Source of the DNA: Blastomussa wellsi
Taxonomy: Eukaryota; Cnidaria; Anthozoa; Scleractinia; Plerogyridae
Reading direction: 5' to 3'
Length of the DNA stretch: 64,000 bases
NCBI GenBank assembly: GCA_947652115.1
Contig: OX393571.1
Location: forward strand, 17,969,856 to 18,033,855
Of this stretch, positions 51,454 through 61,300 are shown one piece after another. A model generated the notes under the pieces. That model worked only from the letters and a program-made list of their open reading frames with translations, did no database searches and was not told the DNA's origin. Position 1 is the stretch's first letter; the number at the start of each line of letters is the position of its first letter. The translations under genes and the position numbers were made by a program.

Positions 51454-54400
51454 ATGAAGTGGATAACGTTATTTTGGTTGCCTTTCGTTGCTGGATGCAG
51501 AATGACGAAGTTTATTAAAGAAGAAGGCATGACACTAAAAAATCACGTGATAAAAACTGTGACTGCCTCTGCACCAATCAAATGTCGTTGGGATTGTGTG
51601 GACACACCAATGTGTTTCTCTGTGAATGTGCGAAAGCTACCAACAGGACGGGTCACGTGTGAGCTTAACAATTCCAGCAAAACCGCTGACCCACAAGATT
51701 TAGTGCCAAGTGTGGAAAGTCAGTACCTACAAATGGCGGTAAATATACTTCCTCGACTGCGTTGGTTGGTTTCTTTTCTCTTGCAGCATCAGTAAAATAT
51801 ATCACTTATTTCGTTTTCTTGGCATAACTAAGTTATTGTCTGTACGCTCTTAGAAAATGGAGAGGGCGAGTACAACGTATTATATAGAGGATATTGCATG
51901 GCCGCGAGGGGATACGAATTTTATCTTCGAGTGCTGACAGCATTTCTCACGAAGATCATGTACGTCCAGATTAATTGTTATTCGTTTTTACAAGAGAAAA
52001 AAGAAATTCATCTATTTCCAAAATTGTCCGGCATGCCATACTATGAAACCAGATGTTAAAGCTATGCAAAAGAAATCAAGGCAATGTTATCTTCTGTGCT
52101 CAAAAAAATGTCAATGAACGCGAAGCCCAGTCTCTTTTTGTATGCTAATCGTGTAGGTAATCATGATAACTCCGATATCTTCATGTGTGAAAGATAAAAA
52201 TAGTATCTTCACTGTGCACGATGAAGATATGATTTCTTTTTGTAAGAGGAAAAATCCTAATATTTTATTTTAAATAATAAACTTTTTTCTTCGTTTTCAC
52301 TTTAATTTAGGAGGTTGAACATTGTACATTGGAAGAATGCGTCTATAAGGACGGTAAGCTTTCTTTCTATGAGTTGCTACACTAATTGCAAAGCACCACC
52401 AGAGCGAATCACGGACCAAACCGGTTAAGAACATTCAAATCCACATAATATCCCTTATATATGCATGTTTACGTCAAACTGAAAAAAAACTGGTGGGACA
52501 CTAGGCTTGAACGCAACGGTGACTTTACCAATACAACATATATAAGGGGGAAAAATAGGGAGACTCCCGGTCCAGCCCTTGGAATATGTCAAGCACGCGA
52601 AAGTTATTCACAAAAGAAACCACTGCGCTTATTTATCAAACCAAAAATAGTGGAGTGAAGATTTTTAAATCTTGAAATCATTTCTTGGAATGTTCTTATT
52701 CGTTCGTTTCCAGCTCTTCCCGAAGGCTGGTATAGATATGGTGCCAAAAGTATCAAGTTGTTTCCAGAGAAAAGTACCTGGGGACAAGCAAGAGGGTTCT
52801 GTCATTCGATTGGTGGAGAACTGGTGTCAGTCAACCATGAGCATGAAAATGAGTTTATTTACCATTTACTTGGTCAAATTAAAACAAATACAACAGGTAA
52901 TTAACACGCATTGTTCAAGAATATTCCAGAGAATATTTCGGGTAAATTTTGTTTTCTTTAGGGCCACTACTATACTGCTTAATAAAAATTTGAAAATTAT
53001 CAGTGCTTATAAAGAAAAAATGTTAAAGTGAAACGCATTATTTTATGTAATCCACAAGCATATTTTTTAATTGTTGCTCGCTGTTAAAGGTGATCAGGCA
53101 ATAAATCACTGGATTCTGGATGGAACTGATTCTAATGTCAGGTAGGCATCCTGACAAGTAAAAGATTTACAACTGTACTGGTAATGGGTCCTTTGCAGCT
53201 AATGCTAACACGGTACAAACCGTCCCCGTACACCTGTTTTTGATTTGGCGCAAATTTTCTTGACTTCACCGAATGCGTTCCCATTCTCGTCCCCAGAGCC
53301 GCTCGTTCCTCTTAGCCGCCTGGGCCTGTGCAGGAGGAACAAGGGGCTCTGGGGACACACGATTTGATTCGCTGAAATCAAGCAAAGGGAGTCCAATCAC
53401 ATAAGCCGTTTTAAAATTCTTCATCGTTAGCAGTTTTAAAACAGCTGATGTGATTGGACTCCCTTTGTTCGATTTCAGCGAATCAAATCGTGTGTCCCCA
53501 GAGCCACTTGTTTCTCGTTCACAGGCCCAGCCGGCTAAGAGGGACAAGCAGCTCTGGGGACGAGAATGATGCGTTCCCAGGTCCTTCCGTAAACCTCGCG
53601 CGAGCCCGAAAGAGGAGGAGAACGAGTACGAGATTGAGTACGAATTCGACTTTTCAAACCGAGTGTTTATCTTTTCGATTACCGTACCACATTTCACGCC
53701 AATCTCGTACCGGTAGTCCCCTCTCCAACTGGTTAGCAACCGAGAAGCTAGAGCGAGGACTCTGGGAAGGCAACTGGATTGAAATTCGGAACTCACTCGA
53801 TCAATCAAACTTTATTTAAAGGTGTTGTGCGTGCTAAGACTGCAATGCATTATTTTGTCAATTTCCAACATGGTGGACGATTGTTGTGATGCGTACCGCG
53901 TTACGTTTTTTAGAGTAAGTTTGTTCGTCGTTTTCTCGACCTTCGCTGACTTTTCTGTCAAAATTCCATATTTGGAAAGTATATTAATCACTTAGTCTTG
54001 TTCTGGATCAAAGTTCTCAATTTTAGAGCTTGTCAAGGTAAATTTTGCCATTTCTCGAACACGGTAAAATGAATAAATTTGTGGCCGTCCTAAATATACA
54101 AAAAATATATTCGCACTCGCACTCTGAAGGCCCCTATTTCGTACCAACATTGGCCTTTGTGATTAACAAATTCATATGCTCTAGACCGCTGTGTCTCATT
54201 CTTAATTTGTACAGCCTTGAAAATGGAGCAATATATGAAGAAGAAAACGGTGTGGAATCGTTATACCTTAATGGATCAGGTGCACATGCCACAACACCAG
54301 CAGTGGACTTTGGGAACAAAAGTTTTACCATCGCCAGCTGGGTGAAACTACAAAGTCCTGTGAATTATCCGTCACCTATCTACACCGACTGGTCAGGTGT

Positions 54401-55920
54401 TATAACATTCCTTTTCCAAGCGTATGCAACGCCTGGGAAACTCCTTTTTGGTGTGTTCAACAACGAAGGCTTATACGAACCATGGCTTGAGGCAGAGTAA
54501 GGCGTTATGAGACTACTCTTTCTCTTTCTACTTTCATTCATTTATTCATTCATTCATTCATTTCTACTTTCTTTCTATTCAAATGACATTTACAAAATTT
54601 TTATTAACATTTTAATGTATATAGGACCAGTGTCAACCACGATACCTTTATTGCGATGGAAAATTCTGGCTTTTTTGAAACGGATAACTTTTATGTTATC
54701 CTGCGTATGTCGTATTTTAACATCATTAACTATCTCCAGAATTTGAAAGATTCATATTTTTTTGTCATTCAACTGATATCTTTGCGTTCAAACAACAAGA
54801 ATGACAACAATCATAACAACTAACAGCCGTGGCTGGATTCCTCTTAAAAACTAGCTCTAACGCTACGGCAGAAATCATGACTTCCAGCTCAAGGGAAGTT
54901 TAAATGAAGAAGAATCGTAGTATGCACTTCTACTACTTCCGCAGATACGTACAATATTTTTTTTGTCCAGGTCCAGTTCACCAATCGACAAGTGGTTTCA
55001 TGCCGCGGCAGTCTGGGACAGAAACGCAAACGAGGCTTACTTGTTCCTTGATGGCGAGAAGGTTGGAACCGAGGCTTTGACGAGTGGCTCATATCCCAGG
55101 AAAAATTCCCGTTCCGTTTATGATATTGGACTAAAGGGAGACAATGGTAACACATTAAGGGGGTACTTAAGGGATCTTAGAGTTGTTGGTAGAGCTCTTA
55201 CGAGCGAAGACCTGTCTAATATCACAGGTAAATCAAACTGCTTCCCTGTTTTTTCCTTTGATTTCTTATTGGAGACAAACGCGAACAGAAGAAAATAAAC
55301 TCCTTCATTTAGGCTAATGTAAGAAAACTTTACACTTTTAAATTATCGATGAATGATTTTGTTAATAAAGTTATTTTCATAACACCACATATAATTTTTT
55401 CTTAGAACGAGTGTCAGTTCGAAGTTAAACCAATTAGTGTAACTTCACAAAATTAACTTTGCTTTACTTTTCTTTACTTCACTTCACTTTACTTTATTTC
55501 GCTAGTTCTCTTCTCTTCACGTTTTTACCTTGCTTTACGACACTCACGCTTTATTAACACAGTTTAAAATCCCAACAGAATTTTTACTTTGGTAAGGGGT
55601 TTTCATTTTCTATTTTTTTATTTATTTTTTTTTTTTGCGGTTTTCTTTTTCATTCAAAACCAATAATGCCGATTCCATTATGTGCATTAATCGTTTCAGA
55701 TCCATTTGGTGGAGTTTGGATCGGTTTGAATGACGTCACCAAAGAAGGAACTTACCGATGGACTGACGGTGCTCACGTGACCTACACTAAGTGGTCTTCT
55801 AGCCTGCCAGACGACCAAAATGATAACCATGATTGCGTGAGAATGACAATTGATAAGGGGGCCTGGGACGAAACTGGCTGTGGAAAACAACTTCCTTTTG
55901 TTTGTGAAAAGAAAGCCTGA
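51454..55920 (+). CDS. Secreted PAN / split C-type lectin / LamG protein, paralogue 1 (440 aa)
   Basis: Seven coding exons: 51454-51738, 52311-52353, 52714-52896, 53090-53141, 54215-54496, 54971-55227, 55700-55920; all junctions GT-AG, total 1323 nt. Residues 1-14 are a signal peptide (ITLFWLPFVAG core). PAN/apple-like region about 15-109, with Cys 15, 44, 48, 54, 69, 100 and 105. CTLD first half 110-170 (GWYRYGAK, TWGQARGFC, GGELVSVNH). LamG-type domain 171-367 (HWILDG start, FTIASWVKL, WFHAAAVWDRN, AYLFLDGEKVGT, GYLRDLRVVGRAL). CTLD second half 368-440 (VWIGLND, NDNHDC, GAWDETGC, LPFVCEK). The usual EPN/QPD calcium-site triplet reads LPD. Probably an extracellular sugar- or protein-binding molecule. 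Exon 6 could start six bases later. An ATTAAA near 55966 is a possible poly(A) signal. Confidence 0.88.
53090..55227 (+). other. LamG exon cassette (exons 4-6) inside the CTLD, paralogue 1
   Basis: Exons 4 (52 nt), 5 (282 nt) and 6 (257 nt) sum to 591 nt, 197 codons. The cassette enters and leaves in phase 1. Exon 4 starts the LamG fold (HWILDG) and exon 6 ends it (RALTSEDLSNIT), so its edges coincide with the domain edges. Skipping it joins exon 3 to exon 7 in frame as NTT-DPFGGVWIGLND, an ordinary CTLD. Confidence 0.85.
53282..53568. mobile_element. MITE with CATTCTCGTCCCCAGAG ends in intron 4 of paralogue 1
   Basis: Ends CATTCTCGTCCCCAGAG and CTCTGGGGACGAGAATG are perfect inverted repeats. 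The direct repeat ATGCGTTCC flanks them at 53273-53281 and 53569-53577, a 9-bp target duplication. Inside, a second large inverted repeat (CACGATTTGATTCGCTGAAA and complement) makes nearly the whole element a foldback. It is the same family as 39921-40153. Confidence 0.88.
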
Positions 55921-55989
55921 ACTGCTTGTAAAACTCATCAATAGGAAAATGCAAAATTTTAACTTAAATTAAATTGGTTTGTTCACCGG

Positions 55990-56450
55990 AGGGGGTGAAT
56001 AGGTTCGCGGATCAACGGATTTAGCCTCAAAAAGTACTCGGATTGCGGATTTCAGCGAAAAATTAAGCGGATTCGCGGATTTCGATAATGCAGTGGATCA
56101 CGGATTAGCCGATAATTTTAGCTCGGAGTCCGTACTCTTCATGCGCTTCGTGGCCTTGGCGTGTCTTTAGTCCTGGTCTCAATGTATTCGTTTTGTCCAT
56201 TTTCTGTTTGTACGAGCCCCAAGCCACCACTTTACATTAAAACTGCCGCAAAAAAGGCAATGAAACGAAACCTCTTGAAATTTTTTCACCGAAAACAACA
56301 TCTACAGTCCTATCAGTGAAACTATTACACAGAAAGTTTTCACTGAAGGAATGCGGATACGGATTTGAACGAAAATAGTGGCGGATTGACGGATTTGGCC
56401 AAAAAAATAGCACGGATTGGCGGATTTGCGTACCCCTATTCACCCCCCTC
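55990..56450. mobile_element. MITE with AGGGGGTGAATAGG ends, 70 bp after paralogue 1
   Basis: Ends AGGGGGTGAATAGG and CCTATTCACCCCCCTC are inverted. TTCACCGG occurs directly on both sides (55982-55989, 56451-56458), an 8-bp target duplication as in hAT elements. Interior repeats of CGGATT(T/C) and GCGGATTTC. No coding content. Confidence 0.75.
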
Positions 56451-56458
56451 TTCACCGG

Positions 56459-57233
56459 TTTAGAATTTTGATCACACCCCTCTGTTTGTGAAAAGTAAAC
56501 ATGAACTGTCTACCAACCGAAACATCCTCGAAAAGTCAAAATCAGAAAATGTATTGTTTTCTGTAAGCTTTTCTAAAGTTGCGTCCAATAAGTTTGTCAA
56601 TCGGAAAAATAGATATTACGATATTGAAGGTGATTCCAGCTTGAAATTCTGTATATAGCCCAAGCATCCATACTGAAATATATATTAAGAAACCGTGTAA
56701 TCTCTCCAGCTTTCCGCCAACTGACTTATTAAAGATGACAGTAAACACAACTAAGGGAGAAACTAACTTTCAGTACAAAAACAAAATTTTAGATAAATAT
56801 TGAACGATTTTGAAGCTAATGAGTTGTTTTTAAGAATAAAGTAGAATAAAGTTGTGAAAGAAACCCTCGCGCAGTGTGAAAACTTGAGATGAAAATATCA
56901 TGTTTGCTGCTACTTGTAAATTAAATTAGTATATTTCTGTTTTGTTTAACTTAATGTCGAATGAATATTAAACAAATTGATCGAATAAAGAATTCGTTAC
57001 GTTGTTAACTTGAATAATTGATTGGCTTAATTAGAAGTTGTATCAATCAATCCTTTGTTTATCCCTCCTCGCCTTCCAAACGAGTTTGTTTGCAATCAGA
57101 ATTCTTTGAATCAATAGGTGATCGTAAAAAGAAATCATTTTGATTTTTAAATAAACAGAAAGTCCTCATTAGATCTGGGAACAAACTAACTTAAAGACAG
57201 ATGTGTGGCCACATAGGCGCGCGATGTGTAACA
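56459..57233. other. Intergenic between the lectin genes
   Basis: No gene was recognised. A short echo of the end of paralogue 1 (CCTCTGTTTGTGAAAAGTAAACATGAACTG near 56478) resembles the last codons and 3' UTR at 55905-55925, hinting at a decayed third copy or a local duplication. Confidence 0.35.
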
Positions 57234-57240
57234 TATAAAG

Positions 57241-57449
57241 AGGCCCTATTGAGGTTTTTGGGTAAAAATTATAGGGATACGGGATATTTGGTTGGAAAAA
57301 ATATAGGGATACAGGATATTTAAACAAGGTATTCGGGGATATCGAACATAAAAGTTGGAGATACAAACCACGACAATTAACGGGATACAGGATATTTAGG
57401 CCAAAAATTAATGGGATACGGGATAGTCAGACCCCCCTAATGGGGCCTC
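57241..57449. mobile_element. MITE with AGGCCCTATT ends
   Basis: Ends AGGCCCTATTGAGG and CCCCCTAATGGGGCCTC are imperfect inverted repeats flanked by TATAAAG at 57234-57240 and 57450-57456. The interior repeats ATAGGGATAC(G/A)GGATATTT several times, a theme I recall from coral repeats. Confidence 0.65.
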
Positions 57450-57770
57450 TATAAAGGGGGTGTCTATTTCTGCCACTACTAATTGCGTTAAGAGGAATCG
57501 TTGCATACTCGTCTCCTTGTCTTAAGAATGATTCATGCCAGTTCATATCCCTGATTCAGACTTGGGAATTGCCGTGTGTCTTCGGAAAGCTCAAATAATC
57601 ACAAGAAAGCTGTATGCAGCTAGAATTTCAAAGAGAAAAGGTATGCAATTCATTTGTTTCGTTGCTATGATAGGAAATTTGAAGCTTCCGAAAAACGGAC
57701 AAGAAATTTAGCTAATACGTGCATCAGTCTTGAAATTACTTCGTCCAGTAATGCAGAAGAATGTGAATTA

Positions 57771-57910
57771 ATATATCAAACACTCGAGACAGTGTTTCAT
57801 TTCCAAACACCAAGAAGAGAGTTGGAAATACGACGCGCAGCGAAGTATTTTTGACTAACTTCGAGGTGTTTGGAAATGTGATGAAACACTGTCTCGAGTG
57901 TTTGATATAT
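57771..57910. mobile_element. Foldback element between the lectin genes
   Basis: A perfect terminal inverted repeat of 30 bp starts ATATATCAAACACTCGAGAC and continues to AGTGTTTCAT. Inner arms around TTCCAAACACC also pair. It is 140 bp with no coding content. Confidence 0.75.
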
Positions 57911-58352
57911 CTTCTCAATCGAAGAGGAGAAAACGAAGAAATAAAATCGTAAAAATCTATGCTAATTAAGATCACATTCCAAACCACGCTTGCGGTTCTG
58001 ATTTCCTTTGGTTTAACGTGATGAATTATTAATGAGTTTGAGAATAATCGACCGTATCTTTGATTGCCTCGTCCTAATTAAGAAGTTCAGTCACTCCAGC
58101 CAAGAAATGTTTTTAAAAACATCTGAAAGAGACGTTTGCGATTACAGGAGTTTTCAGCCCCGGGCTGAAATTCGCCATATAATCAGCAATTTCATTAAAT
58201 CGCTCATTTAATTTCTCATAATCTGACAAAAAATAAGCAGTTGCAAGCAGGCGTACTTTTCTGATGAAAAAGTAGCTTATCACAGGTCTCAAGTTGTTAC
58301 AAGCCCAGCGTATTCTGTTTATGTATATGCTTTCCCATTATATAATTGCAGA

Positions 58353-61300
58353 ATGAAGTGGATAGCGTTATTTTGGTTGCCTTCAGTCATCGCTGGATGT
58401 AGAATGACAAAGTTTGTTAAAGAAGAAGGTGTGGCTCTAGAGAATCACGTGATAAAAACTGTGACTGCCTCTACACCAATAAAATGTCGTTGGGATTGTG
58501 TGGATACACCAATGTGTTTCTCTCTGAATGTGCGTAAACTACCAACAGGACGAGTCACGTGTGAGCTTAACAATTCGGGCAAAACCGCTGATCCACAAGA
58601 TTTGACACCAAGCGCAGGAAGTCAGTACCATCAAATGGCGGTGAGCGATGATTTACTGCTGTACGTCTCAAAATATTAGTTCTCCTTAGCGATTACCGTA
58701 CACAAGTGTACATTAGCTGTGAGAATTGGGTGTTTTATCAGCATAGTTCTGTCCGTGGTAAGATAGGAACTAATGGTTGCCCAATAATGGCATTTGGCAT
58801 TTCGTGACAAACTAACGAAGTTGTAGCAATAGTAGTATCTTCATTTATTCACCAAAGTCCTATCGTATAAAAATAGGGTCTCTCTAAGATATGGTCTCTC
58901 AGGCAATAGCAACAAGCATTGGATCAAGCTAAATTTATCCGGCTGTACATCCGCAGTTCAAATATGAATTATTTCATATATACTTCACAATGTATGTTCC
59001 AGTTTGAAATCCATATAAATCTATTGATAAATAGTAGCAAATATATCTCTATAATAAACACTCATTCTACAGACTTCTGTAAACTATGCATGGACCACTT
59101 AAACGAACAGGAGCAGATTGTGGCTGGATCGAGATCAGCAATAAACTAAAAAACAAACTTAATAATTCAAGGCTGATCAAACAGCTGGAAACTGAACAAT
59201 TGTTATTTTTCGTCATTAATTCATTTCCATCGGGTGCTTTGCTTTTTGTTTTTTCTCATTCTAGACTCCAGGCTGTAGACTAAAAGTAAATATGCACTGA
59301 TTTTTTATTGTGTTTCAGACTAGTAGCGTTCTTAATTTTCTCTCTTAAGTTTTTATTAAACTTATAGTTAAAAATGTCAATGGTTTTGAATTAAAAACAG
59401 TCGACACGAACTCTCCTCTTAAGTTTTCAACTTCGACGTTGGTGTCTGTTTTGAGATTTTATTTCTTTTAACTTCAGGAGGTTGAACATTGTACAGCAGA
59501 GCACTGTATCTACAAGGATGGTAAGATGATTTGAACATAATACTTCGATACTAAAAGGCCTGCATACACCCAGAAATATTCAAAATCGTTTTTCCGGCAG
59601 AAACCTCAACATAAATGTCTATGTTTGTGAACCTGAAACGAGTTATGCTCATGTTACATTTTAGATGCAAAAGTAGTTTATAAAACCAAGTTGTTAATCA
59701 AATATAAAGTAAAACTATAATATTTAATTATGCATTAAATATACAATGTACCAGTTGGGAACTTAAATGATTTTTTTGCTTATACAGCTCCTCAGGATGG
59801 CTGGTACAGATTTGGTTCCAATCTCCTTAAATTGTTTCCAAAAGGAAGAACCTGGGACCAAGCCCGGCAGGTCTGTCAGTCTTTTGGTGGAGACCTGGTG
59901 TCAATCAACCACGATGACAAAAATGAGTTCATTTCTCATATACTCGCCGAAGTTGAAACAAACACACAGGGTGGGTATGTGGCACCCTGTGTGTGTGTAA
60001 TTGGAACGAAAACAGAAGCTTCTGTTTCCATTCCATTGCGCACACACAAGGTAATAAGCTTCTGATGGAAAACGTCAAATGCATTACAAAAAAAATTCAT
60101 CTTTTTAGCTGGTTTTGACATAAATTGTAAACTAATTCTTTTCATTTATTTTATCGCCATTGAGTTCGTAGCTGTCGGTGTTTAACTTTGGTTTCTTTGG
60201 CATGAAGGGGTTATGGTCGACTCTTGGTCCTTTCCTTGGATGGCATGGTTACCCACCAGCATTCTTTCAGGTTGTTCCTATAATTCGCCGGTTCTGGGTA
60301 AATGGAAGCACTGTAAGAGTGAACGCTTTGCCCAAAGCACGACACAATGATACTGACCCAGTGGGTGACCCAGACCTTGAGCTAGGGGAGGGGAAAGGAG
60401 GGAGGGAGAGGAGTTGGAAAATTCAGGTGGGGAGTCACGTGCGACGCTGAATTCGTGGAACATTAAACCAAAAATAAGGGGGACGGGGGCCCCTGAGTCC
60501 CTCCCTTTGATCCGCCACTGCTCAAACCCGGAGGGTTCAATCCGGAGTCTAACCCGGCATTAGGCCATGTACCGCGCCTTCCACAAAGAAGGGGTGAGAC
60601 GATATTAAGCAGTTACTGCGTATTGGTCAAAACTAAACAAAACAAAACAATGGAATTAGTGTCTAATTCTATATATCTCGTAGAGAAGTAACTATTTCAT
60701 GGGTTTAATAAAATTACTCTAACAAACTTTCTTATGTTAGACGCAGGTATGGAACCAAACCAAACTATGAAACATTGGATCCTGGATGGATCTGATTCTG
60801 ATGTCAGGTGAGCAGAAAGAAAGTATAATTACCCGGAATTTCATACTTTATGTTAATACCTTCAAGACGTGCAAAGCTTAAAACATGTATAAAGTAACCG
60901 CAGTTTTTGTCATTAACCAGTCTCTTTGATGGAGCGACATTCGTGGAGGAAGACGGTGTGAAATGCTTGCACCTCAATGGATCTCAACATGTCGCGTATG
61001 CCACGACCCCAGCCGTGAAATTTGGAAAGACAAGTCTAACCATGGTCAGCTGGGTGAAACTGCAAGAGCCAGTGAACCATCCGTCAACTATTTATGCATA
61101 TTGGTCAGATCCCAATCAGTTTCTTTTCGACGCTTACGCCAATAAAAACCTTCGTTTCCACGTCAAAAATAACCTAGACGAAAACGTACCATCAATTAAA
61201 AAAGGGTAAGGCATTCAAGGTTATATGTTTTGACGTTATTCTATTATTTATTTTGTATTTTTAATCATATGCAGACGAGTTCCCGCTTCCATGGTATTTT

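Noticed and set aside
53266..53808. 180-codon minus-strand open frame in lectin intron 4
   Set aside because: Lies largely in the foldback MITE; no known domain.
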